DNA from: Shimia sediminis | Lineage (GTDB): Bacteria > Pseudomonadota > Alphaproteobacteria > Rhodobacterales > Rhodobacteraceae | Reading direction: 5' to 3' | Length of the DNA stretch: 64,000 nucleotides | NCBI RefSeq assembly: GCF_003990645.1 | Contig: NZ_RYZK01000004.1 | Span: forward strand, 62,001 to 126,000 | Part shown: positions 44,693 through 52,770 of the stretch, one piece after another | Position numbering within the stretch: the stretch's first letter is position 1 | How the letters are laid out: the number at the start of each line of letters is the position of its first letter | Notes under the pieces: generated by a model | The model's database searches: none | Told to the model about the DNA's origin: nothing | What the model saw: the letters and a program-made list of their open reading frames with translations, nothing else | Made by a program: the position numbers and the translations under genes

Positions 44693-46125
44693 AGCTCTGA
44701 CAGATAGCGGATCGCAGTCAGGCTTGGCAGGAACGTATAGGCTCCTCCGCGTGCCGTCACGAACCGGGGAAATCCATAGATCGAAATCGTCCCTGCATTG
44801 TCCGGCAACGTCAGGTCAAAGCGGCTGGTCTCAGCCGTATTGGCCCCGAGCAGCGGATCGTTTGTGCCGGTGATGCTGGGGGTTTGGAGCCCGACATTCA
44901 GCCAGTCACACATCACCGCCTCAAACTGGGCACCCAGGTTGGCGCAGAGAAAGTTGCCCAGCAGCCCGCGCTCACGCCGGTCGGGGTTCTTGCGATCAAA
45001 GTCATCGGGATCAAAATCCGGCCCATAAGACATGCCCCGCCGCACCAACCGCCGGGTGTAGGTGGCAATGCGCTGCACAATGTGCCCGCCCCGCGGGTTG
45101 GCGCGCCGCATATGTGCGCCTGCCGGGCATCTCGATTGGGCGGAATAGTCGAAATTCGTGGGGGACACATCGGGGTCCGGGTCCATGGTGTCCGGCGAGG
45201 TTTCATAAGGCGTGCCATTGCGCCAGCGCCCACACATCTGCGCCGCCACGATCTCGCGCAATGCGGCGTGGCGATCCAGCCCTTTGCCCACCTTCTTTTC
45301 AGCACCCGGCGGCAACAGCAGGTCCACATCCTTGTGTTTCAACAGGAAGTCTGCGGCTTCATCGAGGTAGATTTCATAATCATACGAAGCCTGCGCCAGA
45401 ATCCGGAAGGCGTTGAAACTGCCGTTAAGACCCAGAGCATCAGGGTACGGAACGCGAAAACTCATGTCCTCCATCGAGGTCGGGTATCCCAAGAGAATGG
45501 TCCCCAATGGATCCAAGGGCTCGTCGGCGGTGGCCTGCGTGCGGTCCTTGACCCATTTGAACCGCGGTTGCGAGATGCTGTCCTTGTAGCCAAAGAACAC
45601 CTTGCCGCGTCCCAGCCCGCGCCCATCGCGCACACCAAGCACGGTGAACGCCTTGGCCACCTGCGCTTCGACCTTGTCCAGCTGTCCCTCTTCATCCGCA
45701 TGGATTGAGGCCACGATATGCACCTTTTCGGGGGTGTCAAAGGGTGCGGGCCACTTGTCCGGCGCACTGTCCCCAAAGTCACCAATCTTCATGGCGCGCT
45801 TGGTCATGCCCTGGCTGAACTCCACCGGAAAGGTCTGCAGCGTGCGCCGCGAGACACCCAAAGCCTTCAACCCTTCAAAGGTCAGGCCGATGTTAAAGTT
45901 GGACGGAGGCTTTGCTTTGCCCCAGTCACTGCCCGGCGTGATCGCGGGCACAGCCTCGCTGCCCCCGTTTGCGGCCACCCCAAGGAACCGTCGCGCAGCC
46001 GCAACGTTCGTGACCTCGAGCATCAAGTGGCGCACCAGATGGCGGCTGTAGCTGCGCAGGATGTTGCCCTGAACATCACGTTCGATCGCGTCGATATCGA
46101 CGTCTTTTTTCACCTGTTTGTTCAC
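44689..46125 (-). CDS. DyP-type heme peroxidase
   Basis: Protein of 478 aa of the long DyP class. The proximal histidine is in RCPAGAHMRRANPR (H338). The distal motif, normally GxxDG, reads GYKDS at 179-183: the catalytic aspartate D182 is kept but the last glycine is serine. No signal peptide is present. The GTG at 46125 overlaps the stop of the unknown gene upstream as GTGA and has GGAG ahead of it. It is the last gene of a three-gene cassette. Substrate unknown. Confidence 0.9.
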   Translation of the reverse strand: MNKQVKKDVDIDAIERDVQGNILRSYSRHLVRHLMLEVTNVAAARRFLGVAANGGSEAVPAITPGSDWGKAKPPSNFNIGLTFEGLKALGVSRRTLQTFPVEFSQGMTKRAMKIGDFGDSAPDKWPAPFDTPEKVHIVASIHADEEGQLDKVEAQVAKAFTVLGVRDGRGLGRGKVFFGYKDSISQPRFKWVKDRTQATADEPLDPLGTILLGYPTSMEDMSFRVPYPDALGLNGSFNAFRILAQASYDYEIYLDEAADFLLKHKDVDLLLPPGAEKKVGKGLDRHAALREIVAAQMCGRWRNGTPYETSPDTMDPDPDVSPTNFDYSAQSRCPAGAHMRRANPRGGHIVQRIATYTRRLVRRGMSYGPDFDPDDFDRKNPDRRERGLLGNFLCANLGAQFEAVMCDWLNVGLQTPSITGTNDPLLGANTAETSRFDLTLPDNAGTISIYGFPRFVTARGGAYTFLPSLTAIRYLSEL

Positions 46126-46838
46126 CAGCCCACTCCAAATTTGTCGCGCACCTGCGCTGCAGAATACCCCGGATACGACCGATAGCCCCCGCCCAGAGAC
46201 AGGTTGGGATTGGCATGCAGTTGCAGGATCAGATCCCGCGGCAGGGTCATGATCTCATGCGCCGGCCCGTCCGTCGGCAACCCCTTGGCCGCGTCCTGCA
46301 GCGCAAACAGATCGGTGGGAAAGTCCGGAGCCTGGAACAGGTCATGGTCATGAACCCATTCAATGAACTCCTCAACGTGATCGCAGGTCGGGATCATGTG
46401 CTCAGCCCCCTTGATCTGCGAGATTACGGCATCAAACACACTGCCAATCGTTTCGATGAAGTCGCGGATGTAATTGCTGAAATCCCCATCGTAGACCGAG
46501 ATCATGCACAGGTTGTCGCCCAGGATCAAAAACCGCGCCGTGTGCACGGTGCCAACGTTGTCGAGCCCCGAAAAGATCTCATCGACGTTCTGCGCAATGG
46601 CCATGGCGGCCATGGCACGGCCCATGGGCGACGGATCCTTGAGCGGCATGATCAGGTTCATCATGCGCTGGGTATTTTCACTAGGCTGCGGGCTTTCTCT
46701 TGGCCCTCCCGGCAACTTGGGCTTGGGGTCGCGCCAGATCCAGTAGGGCACCACCACATAACGTGACAACAGCTTGAACCAGCCCCGTGTCGGCAGGCTG
46801 TTCACATAACGATTGAACCAGGTGTCCTTATTGGTCAT
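46122..46838 (-). CDS. Unknown protein in heme-peroxidase cassette
   Basis: Protein of 238 aa with no family I recognise. It is soluble, opens with an aromatic-rich segment (GWFKLLSRYVVVPYWIWRDP), and has an alpha+beta middle (TARFLILGDNLCMISVYDGDF, IRDFIETIGSVFDAVISQ, HVEEFIEWVHDHDLF). The ATG at 46838 has AGGAGG nine bases upstream. It overlaps the catalase-like gene by 11 bp and the DyP gene by 4 bp, so the three must be translated together; it is a probable partner of one or both heme enzymes (inference). Confidence 0.82.
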   Translation of the reverse strand: MTNKDTWFNRYVNSLPTRGWFKLLSRYVVVPYWIWRDPKPKLPGGPRESPQPSENTQRMMNLIMPLKDPSPMGRAMAAMAIAQNVDEIFSGLDNVGTVHTARFLILGDNLCMISVYDGDFSNYIRDFIETIGSVFDAVISQIKGAEHMIPTCDHVEEFIEWVHDHDLFQAPDFPTDLFALQDAAKGLPTDGPAHEIMTLPRDLILQLHANPNLSLGGGYRSYPGYSAAQVRDKFGVGW

Positions 46839-47865
46839 CTTCTGCGCCTCCTGAGAACGGGCAAGGGGTGGCGTCGCGTTTTCCACTCGAATAGGCATAA
46901 GCCTCTTTGCGTATGTGCAGCACCGGGTCCTCCGACGCCCTGATACCCGGCGTCAGCAACATCGGGTTGAAACTCAGCTTCTCAAAATAGTCATCCTGCG
47001 CCTTGGTATCCTCCGCCGCGTGATCCAATGTCAGTGTGCCCATCATCACCCGCTGGCGATGCGGCGGCCAGGGCTTGGTGCTGTCGTCAAAGGCATCCCC
47101 GACCTCACCGATCTGCATCATCAGCGTAAAGCGCGAGGTGTGATCCGCCAGCCGGTCCCGCAAACGCCCCTGAAGATAGTCCGCCCCCGGTGGATCCAAC
47201 GGGTTTTCATTCTTTACCCCATCAATCGGTTGCCAGGTGAACCGCACCCAGCGCTCTACCTCGTCCTCGCCTGTAACAACAAAGGTATGCACCGCATGAT
47301 AGGCCGCCCGCAGGTAGCTGACCGGCGCCCCAATCGCAGCAGCCTGAAACACCGCCAGCTGCGAGTACCGGTTTTCATTGGCAAACTTGATGGCCCCTTC
47401 GTTGGGGCTGATCTCTTCATCGGGATAGGGATCGGGCTGCGGCGGGATCAGATGCAACATCTGCCAGATCTTCTTCCACGGCGAGACCCAATGCACTTCT
47501 GTTGGCTTGGCCGCCAGCGTGAACTCCAGAAATTCCTCGGGGGTCCGTGCGAAAAACTCGGGCAGCGTCATCATGATCAGGTCGGTGTCCGTGCCGTCCG
47601 ACAGATGAAACCGCGTGGCCATGCCCCGGACATCGGACCAGTCGTCATGCTGGGTTTTGCTGCCCGAACCATTGGAGAACCGCAAGGTTGCCTTGGTACG
47701 CGGGGTGATGAAATGGTCTGCCTTGCAATACTGCGGCGCCACTTCCGAAGGTTCGAAATAGCCCGTTGCGCCAATGCCAATCGTGTGCACCGGCCTTAGT
47801 TTGTCACTGCCATCCGGTCGCAAAAGTTCATCCACAATGCGCTTGGCAAGGTCTGAGTAGTGCAT
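46828..47865 (-). CDS. Catalase-like heme protein (small, SrpA type)
   Basis: Protein of 345 aa with the minimal catalase fold: RPVHTIGIGATGYFEPS carries the distal histidine (H27), FSNGSGS and DVRGMATRFHL follow. The classical RxxxY heme-tyrosine motif is not seen in its usual form, so activity may be peroxidatic rather than catalatic. The ATG at 47865 (MHYSDLAKRI) is preferred to 47904 and 47985. First gene of the cassette with the unknown and DyP genes. Confidence 0.88.
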   Translation of the reverse strand: MHYSDLAKRIVDELLRPDGSDKLRPVHTIGIGATGYFEPSEVAPQYCKADHFITPRTKATLRFSNGSGSKTQHDDWSDVRGMATRFHLSDGTDTDLIMMTLPEFFARTPEEFLEFTLAAKPTEVHWVSPWKKIWQMLHLIPPQPDPYPDEEISPNEGAIKFANENRYSQLAVFQAAAIGAPVSYLRAAYHAVHTFVVTGEDEVERWVRFTWQPIDGVKNENPLDPPGADYLQGRLRDRLADHTSRFTLMMQIGEVGDAFDDSTKPWPPHRQRVMMGTLTLDHAAEDTKAQDDYFEKLSFNPMLLTPGIRASEDPVLHIRKEAYAYSSGKRDATPCPFSGGAEDDQ

Positions 47866-48418
47866 GTTTTGTCCCCCCGAAGGCACATGGGCCCGCTGGG
47901 TCATCAGGACGTGTATTTTGCCAATTAGGGCCGGGTGTCCAACCGTGAACACCGGTCCGGCTGCGCGCTCCTGTAACCCTGTCACTGGTATTGGCGTTTC
48001 AAAAAAACAACTGCCTCTGGCAGCTCATGAAATGCGGTAATGCCTTAATAGTTAACATGAAAATCGCAATCGCGCAATTTTTCCGAAAACCACCCGGCCG
48101 CGCCACAACCCAGATTTGTGATTTTGCGCCACATCACCGGGGCAGCATTTCGTCGGCGTGCACCTTTTACAGCACGCGCGGTTCTCACAGCGGAAATCTC
48201 AGGAAAACTGCGACGTGAAAGTCCCTTTACAAACATGGAGATACCGCGTGCCCGCGTGCCATGTTGAGTCACCAAGATAGCGCGAAACGGGATTTTACGC
48301 TAAAGATGTATTGTCTCTGTTTGTTTAAGCCATGGGTATAGGCACAACCTCTTAGGGACCAACCTGCAGAAACCCCGCGTGCTCGCGAGATTTCAGTACC
48401 AACCAGATTAGGGGAGCA
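47866..48418. other. Divergent intergenic region, catalase-like / SMP-30
   Basis: About 553 bp, the largest gene-free stretch of the window. It is fairly AT-rich near 48030-48070 and around 48300, where promoters of the two divergent genes are expected. Short frames here have no ribosome site. I see no T-run hairpin or known riboswitch. Confidence 0.5.
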
Positions 48419-49360
48419 ATGACTTTGACCGTGGAATTGAAACCAGTCGCCGGGAACCTTGGGTTCCCAGAAGGTCCCGTCGCCATGAACGACGGCTCCG
48501 TGATTTTTGTCGAGATCGAAGGAAAAAGCCTGTCGCGCTGGAAAGACGGCGCGGTGACACCCATTGCCCATATTCCCGGCGGCCCCAACGGCACGGCCAT
48601 CGGACCGGATGGCGCCGCCTATATCTGCAACAACGGCGGTGTCTATGATTTCGATGAAATTCAGAAAGGCGTGCGCATCCCTTCGTCCAAGGGCCCCAGC
48701 GATGATTACACCAGCGGCGCGATCGAGCGCGTCGATCTGGCAACAGGCGCGGTCACGACACTCTACAAAAGCACCCCCGACATGCCGCTGCTGACGCCTG
48801 ACGATATCGTCTTTGACAAAAAGCGTGGTGGCTTCTGGTTCACCGACACCGGCCTGCAATACCCCGACCATATCCAGAAAGGCGGCCTGTATTTTGGCAC
48901 CATCGACGGCGCGCCTCTGAAAAAGGTCTGCACCATCACCACGCCCAACGGTGTCGGCCTGTCGCCAGATGGCGACACGCTTTATGTCTCGGATACGATC
49001 TTTGGGCGGCTCTGGGCGCTGGCAATCACCGGCCCCGGCGAGGTTGCAAAAACCATCTTGCCCGACATGCCCGGCAAAGCTGTGCAGACCCTGTCCGGCT
49101 TTCACTGGGTGGATAGCCTCAAGGTTCTGGCCGACGGCAATGTCTGCGTCGGCACCATTTCGATGGAAGGCGGCGGAATCACCACCTTTGATACGAAAAC
49201 CGGCGAAACGTCTGAACTTAAGGTTCAGGACCCCTTCACCACCAACCTTTGTTTCGGTGGACCAGAGATGCAGGATGTCTGGATCACGGCCTCGAGCACG
49301 GGCGTCTTGTACCACGGTACATGGCCCACCAAAGGACTGCCGCTCGACTACACTGCCTGA
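48419..49360 (+). CDS. SMP-30/gluconolactonase family protein
   Basis: Six-bladed beta-propeller protein of 313 aa. GFPEGPVAM near residue 15 supplies the metal-binding glutamate, with GGPNGTAIGPDGAAYICNNG, TPNGVGLSPDGDTLYVSDT and GFHWVDSLKVLADGNVCVG giving the remaining ligand positions. Such enzymes hydrolyse lactones, for example of sugar acids. A GGGGAG ribosome site precedes the ATG. It is transcribed alone and ends in a bidirectional terminator. Confidence 0.92.
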   Translation: MTLTVELKPVAGNLGFPEGPVAMNDGSVIFVEIEGKSLSRWKDGAVTPIAHIPGGPNGTAIGPDGAAYICNNGGVYDFDEIQKGVRIPSSKGPSDDYTSGAIERVDLATGAVTTLYKSTPDMPLLTPDDIVFDKKRGGFWFTDTGLQYPDHIQKGGLYFGTIDGAPLKKVCTITTPNGVGLSPDGDTLYVSDTIFGRLWALAITGPGEVAKTILPDMPGKAVQTLSGFHWVDSLKVLADGNVCVGTISMEGGGITTFDTKTGETSELKVQDPFTTNLCFGGPEMQDVWITASSTGVLYHGTWPTKGLPLDYTA

Positions 49361-49369
49361 GAAAACAAA

Positions 49370-49393
49370 AAACGGCGCATCCTGCGCCGTTTG
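49370..49393. terminator. Bidirectional terminator between SMP-30 gene and tRNA-His
   Basis: AAACGGCGCA and TGCGCCGTTT make a 10-bp stem with a 3-base loop. On the minus strand TTTTTTG follows, ending the tRNA-His transcript; on the plus strand the T-run is shorter but may end the SMP-30 transcript. Confidence 0.85.
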
Positions 49394-49415
49394 CATCCGC
49401 CCCTAAGGGGGGTGA

Positions 49416-49492
49416 TGGTACCACCTCCCCGGCTCGAACGGGGGACCTCCTGATCCACAATCAGGCGCTCTAACCTACTGAGCTAAGGCGGC
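49416..49492 (-). tRNA. tRNA-His (GTG)
   Basis: 77-nt cloverleaf including CCA. The anticodon loop TTGTGGA lies between CCTGA and TCAGG, giving anticodon GTG for histidine. The T-loop GTTCGAG sits in a CCCCC/GGGG-type stem. The acceptor stem pairs GCCGCCT with AGGTGGT, so G1 faces U72, the discriminator is A73, and the base before G1 is T, not G. This is the alphaproteobacterial tRNA-His form without G-1. Confidence 0.95.
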
Positions 49493-49502
49493 ACTCACAG
49501 GC

Positions 49503-49531
49503 GATTTAGACAACCCGCGCCCCGAATGCAA
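49503..49531 (-). promoter_or_regulatory. Probable housekeeping promoter of tRNA-His
   Basis: On the minus strand TTGCAT (49531-49526), a 17-bp spacer and TAAATC (49508-49503). It ends 11 bp before the tRNA, leaving a leader of only a few bases. Confidence 0.5.
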
Positions 49532-49535
49532 GCGC

Positions 49536-50021
49536 CTAAAGTGTAATTTCCCAGCTTTGTTCGACAAGATCGACACCAAAGCTGTGCACCGGTTTCGAGT
49601 CCACAAGCTGCCAACCAGATTTCCTGTAAAGCGCACAGGCCGCTTCGTGGCTTTCGTGCGTCCAAAGCTGCATTTGCCGGTATCCGCTGGCCCGTGCAAA
49701 GCTCATACAGGCGGTCAAAAGCGTCTTACCCAACCCCAGGCCGCGCGCCTCTGGCACCAGCAGAAACAGCCTCAGCTTGGCGACGTCATCGCTGAGTCTC
49801 ACGCAAAAAACTGTCCCCAGCCGCTCTCCGTCACGTTCCGCCAGCCAACCATGCTCGCAGGACGAATCGTGCTCTGCGACAAAGTCATCCAGAATGCTGC
49901 GCACCAGCGGTCCAAACGTATCGTCAAAGCCTTCGTCCCGCGCATAAAGCGTCGCATGGCGCTCGACCAGCCAATCCACGTCCTGCGCCTCAAACGCGCG
50001 CAACCTGACCTCACCACTCAT
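49536..50021 (-). CDS. GNAT family N-acetyltransferase
   Basis: Protein of 161 aa. VRLRAFEAQDVDWLVERHA opens the fold, and LFLLVPEARGLGLGKTLL contains the acetyl-CoA-binding RGLGLG loop (motif A), followed by LWTHESHEAACALYRKSGW (motif B). Acceptor unknown. The ATG at 50021 has GGAGACAAGG just upstream. It lies just upstream of the tRNA-His promoter on the same strand but is a separate unit. Confidence 0.9.
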   Translation of the reverse strand: MSGEVRLRAFEAQDVDWLVERHATLYARDEGFDDTFGPLVRSILDDFVAEHDSSCEHGWLAERDGERLGTVFCVRLSDDVAKLRLFLLVPEARGLGLGKTLLTACMSFARASGYRQMQLWTHESHEAACALYRKSGWQLVDSKPVHSFGVDLVEQSWEITL

Positions 50022-50087
50022 CCTTGTCTCCGTCTTGCCAAAGGGCTGCATTCACGCTACCCGAAGATGATCCACAGGAGAACCGCC

Positions 50088-50276
50088 ATGGGCATCAATA
50101 CTGAAAGCGACGTCGAAGCCAACCTGCAGATCGGACCCACCGACCAGGGTTTCGTGCGCATTTTTATCGAAGCTGGCGGCACCGAGATCCCAATGGACTT
50201 TGACCCCGAAGAAGCCGAAGAAATCGCCGAAGAAATCCGCGCAGCTGCCAACGCTGCGCGCAAGGTGGCGAAATAA
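50088..50276 (+). CDS. DUF6324-like small protein
   Basis: Protein of 62 aa, acidic, with a QIGPTDQGFVRIFIEAGGTEI core and a helical tail (EEAEEIAEEIRAAANAARKVA). It matches a small conserved protein of Rhodobacterales that I recall as DUF6324. The ATG at 50088 has AGGAG nine bases upstream; a longer in-frame reading back to 49557 is antisense to the GNAT gene. Function unknown. Confidence 0.8.
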   Translation: MGINTESDVEANLQIGPTDQGFVRIFIEAGGTEIPMDFDPEEAEEIAEEIRAAANAARKVAK

Positions 50277-50283
50277 CTGGCGC

Positions 50284-50469
50284 TCAGGTCAGGATTTCAC
50301 CCGGCCCTTTCAGCTCAAAAGCCTTGATCTCAAACTCGTAATAACCGCTGCGATCTCCGCGCTCGGCTCGGGCTATCAATTTGCCCTCGTCATTGTGGAA
50401 CACCGCGTGCACGGTCTGGATCGCCCGATAACACCAGTCGCCATCGGGGTAGTAAAACTTAACCATCAT
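50284..50469 (-). CDS. Small hypothetical protein coupled to mmcB
   Basis: Protein of 61 aa (start at one of two adjacent ATGs, 50469 or 50466): VKFYYPDGDWCYRAIQTVH followed by a charged, probably beta-rich part ending GPGEILT. Its start overlaps the end of the mmcB gene by 11 bp, so it is likely translationally coupled. No family recognised. Confidence 0.65.
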   Translation of the reverse strand: MMVKFYYPDGDWCYRAIQTVHAVFHNDEGKLIARAERGDRSGYYEFEIKAFELKGPGEILT

Positions 50470-50935
50470 TGTCAGTGTCCTCACTCTCGGATGAGATAAG
50501 ACCCGCAACACCCGGGTCGCGGTAGCGGTGCAGACGGCGGGCCGCATCGGTGGCAAATTTCTGGATCATCTTCTTGCGCCGCGCCGGGGCCAGCTTGTCC
50601 TCTGGCGCCATGCGGATGATCTCTGCGTCATAGGCATCGGCCATGATCAGGCCGGTTTCCTCGGGCAACAGGTCGGTCGGAAATTCTGTGTCCACCGCCC
50701 AGAAATAGCGGTCGCACCACGCCAGATACCCTTGCCACTTGCTGTCGCTTTGAAAATCCGCACGGCTGGATTTGCATTCGACAATCCACAACTCACCCTT
50801 TGGCCCCAATGCCATAACATCAACCCGCAACCCGCGCTCGGGCACAAATTCCTCAATGGAAACAAAACCATGGCTGCGCAGATGTCGGCTGACACCGCGC
50901 GCAAGCAGCTGTCCGGGTTGGAGCAATTCGGTCAT
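50459..50935 (-). CDS. mmcB: MmcB family DNA repair protein
   Basis: Protein of 158 aa with a PD-(D/E)XK nuclease-like core: RGLRVDVMALGPKGELWIVECKSSRADF contains the D, E and K of the fold. In Caulobacter MmcB takes part in the mutasome-related damage response; SOS control is likely but no LexA box was identified here. The ATG at 50935 (MTELLQPGQLL) is the family start; the reading back to 52612 is antisense to the methyltransferase gene. Confidence 0.9.
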   Translation of the reverse strand: MTELLQPGQLLARGVSRHLRSHGFVSIEEFVPERGLRVDVMALGPKGELWIVECKSSRADFQSDSKWQGYLAWCDRYFWAVDTEFPTDLLPEETGLIMADAYDAEIIRMAPEDKLAPARRKKMIQKFATDAARRLHRYRDPGVAGLISSESEDTDNDG

Positions 50936-51049
50936 GTGGCAAATGTGAACAATCCGTGAACAAAAATCAAGCCCTGCCCGTGTCGCAAACAGGACAGCCT
51001 TGGTACGGGCCTGCCATACCCTAGGGCAAACACCTAATAAGGAGACCTC

Positions 51050-52564
51050 ATGGTTCGCCGCCGCGCCACGCGCGCCCAGCCCAGCCCCGTGCAATCCAAA
51101 CCCGAATGGCGCGCCCTGCGCCACCCGTTTCAGCCGCAAGACGTGTTCAGCGCCGATCGCATTGCCGACATGCATGAGATGGCGCTGCGTGTTCTGGAAG
51201 AGCTGGGGCTCAAAGTCCTGCTGGACGAGGCCCGCGATCTTTACGCCAGGGGCGGTGCGCGGGTTGTGGATGACATGGTCCACATTGGCCGCGATATGGT
51301 CGAGGCGGCCATTGCCTCTGCCCCCGCTTCGTTCCGAATGGAGGCCCCGAATTCCGCGCGCGGCTACCCGGTTGAAGAGGGCGCGCTGATCTTTGGCCCC
51401 GGCGGCGGCTGTCCCAATATCACCGACCGCGTGAACGGTCGCCGCCCAGGCACTATTGCAGCCCTCGAGGACGCTATTCGCCTGTGCCAGAGCTTTGATG
51501 TCATCCACAAGGTCGGCCCCTCTTGCGAGGCGCAGGACGTGCCTGTGCACCTGCGCCATTACGCCACCATGCGCGCGCAGCTGGCACTCTCGGACAAGCC
51601 ACTTTTTGTCATGGGACGCGGACGGCAACAGGTCACGGAAAGCTTCGAGATGATCCGGCTGGCACTGGGTCTGACCGATGAGGCGTTCCGCCAAAGCGCC
51701 TGGTGTTCCACCGTGGTCAACACCAACTCGCCCCGCCTGCTCGACCGCCCGATGGCGCAGGCCCTGATCGATTTTGCCCGCCATGGTCAGCTCAGCGTGA
51801 TCACCCCCTTTTGCCTCGCTGGTGCCATGGCGCCGGTCACGGTGGCCGGTGCCCTGATCCTGCAACATGCCGAGGCTCTCGGCGCGCTGGTCCTGACCCA
51901 GCTGGCCCGCCCCGGTGCGCCTGCGGTGATCGGTGGCTTTGGCTCGAACGTCGACATGAAATCCGGCGCCCCTGCCTTTGGCACGCCCGCGCAGATCCAG
52001 ATGAGCATCGGCACCGGGCAGCTTTGTCGCCACGTCGGCCTGCCGTGGCGCGGGGCGGCGGGTGCGGCCTCCAACGCTCCTGACATGCAGGGCGCAGGCG
52101 AGACACATCAGGCGCTCTGGGGCAACCTGATGGCCAATGCCACAATGGTGTTTCATGCCGCAGGCTGGCTCGAGGGTGGCATCAGCTTTGGGTTTGAAAA
52201 GTTCATCAACGATGTCGAAGCCCTGCAAATCATCGCCCAGCTCTGCACCCGCCCCGAGGGCAGCGCCGACGCACTGGGGTGGGACGCGCTGGCCCAGGTT
52301 GATCCCGGTGGGCACTTCTTTGCCACGGATCAAACCATGGCCCGCTATGAAGAGGCGTTTTACAAGCCTCTCGTGGCGGACCTGAACAACTTTGGCACAT
52401 GGGAGATGAATGGCGCGGTGACGGCAGAGGCCCGTGCCACCGAAATCTGGCAACAGGTTCTCGCCGAGTACACGCCGCCCAAGGGGTCCGAAACACGCGC
52501 AGGCCGGATCGAAGAGTTTGTCGCCAAGGCGACCGAAGCAGGCGGTGCCCCGATCCTCGATTAA
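51050..52564 (+). CDS. MttB superfamily methyltransferase (non-pyrrolysine)
   Basis: Protein of 504 aa related to trimethylamine methyltransferase MttB: DAIRLCQSFDVIHKVG, MGRGRQQVTESFEMI, CLAGAMAPVTVAGALILQHAEALG, and GWLEGGISFGFEKFINDVE. The frame is complete without an in-frame amber codon, so it has no pyrrolysine and belongs to the MtgB-like branch that demethylates quaternary amines such as glycine betaine, or an untested substrate. No corrinoid protein gene lies next to it. Start at 51050 after AAGGAG. Confidence 0.9.
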   Translation: MVRRRATRAQPSPVQSKPEWRALRHPFQPQDVFSADRIADMHEMALRVLEELGLKVLLDEARDLYARGGARVVDDMVHIGRDMVEAAIASAPASFRMEAPNSARGYPVEEGALIFGPGGGCPNITDRVNGRRPGTIAALEDAIRLCQSFDVIHKVGPSCEAQDVPVHLRHYATMRAQLALSDKPLFVMGRGRQQVTESFEMIRLALGLTDEAFRQSAWCSTVVNTNSPRLLDRPMAQALIDFARHGQLSVITPFCLAGAMAPVTVAGALILQHAEALGALVLTQLARPGAPAVIGGFGSNVDMKSGAPAFGTPAQIQMSIGTGQLCRHVGLPWRGAAGAASNAPDMQGAGETHQALWGNLMANATMVFHAAGWLEGGISFGFEKFINDVEALQIIAQLCTRPEGSADALGWDALAQVDPGGHFFATDQTMARYEEAFYKPLVADLNNFGTWEMNGAVTAEARATEIWQQVLAEYTPPKGSETRAGRIEEFVAKATEAGGAPILD

Positions 52565-52577
52565 GAAGTGACCTCGC

Positions 52578-52605
52578 GTAGGTCGGACAATTTTGTCCGA
52601 CCTAC
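52578..52605. repeat. 28-bp palindrome, copy 1
   Basis: Arms GTAGGTCGGACAA and TTGTCCGACCTAC (13 bp each) around a 2-base centre, 14 bp after the MttB-family stop. A near-identical copy lies at 57489-57516. As RNA it could act as a terminator-like hairpin, but no T-run follows. Confidence 0.85.
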
Positions 52606-52645
52606 ACCGCACGCCGCGTTAACCTGTCTGGATGGCCGCAAGAAC

Positions 52646-52684
52646 ACCGACGCAATACCGACGTGATACCGACAGGATACAGAC
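52646..52684. repeat. 11-bp-phased ACCGAC element, copy A
   Basis: Four hexamers (ACCGAC, ACCGAC, ACCGAC, ACAGAC) start at 52646, 52657, 52668 and 52679, exactly 11 bp apart, followed by GGTTTTGGC. A second copy with the same order lies at 63607. Both are between the 3' ends of convergent genes, and GTTAACC or TTAACC lies on each side. Confidence 0.85.
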
Positions 52685-52770
52685 GTGGGTTTTGGCCATT
52701 AACCCTAGGGATTCCAGGCCGAGTCGCAAACCTCACCGTGGTGACGAACGCTCCGCTGGTTCAGACCTTG

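Noticed and set aside
47991-48218. 75-codon frame in the large divergent gap
   Set aside because: No ribosome site and unusual composition; more likely promoter DNA.
48269-49396. Long minus-strand frame opposite the SMP-30 gene
   Set aside because: It is a shadow: no ribosome site, no known motif, and the plus-strand frame has full family signatures.
51050-52564. Pyrrolysine codon in the MttB homologue
   Set aside because: The frame is complete with no in-frame TAG before the final stop.
50936-52612. Upstream extension of mmcB
   Set aside because: It is antisense to the MttB-family gene; the MmcB family begins at MTELLQPG.
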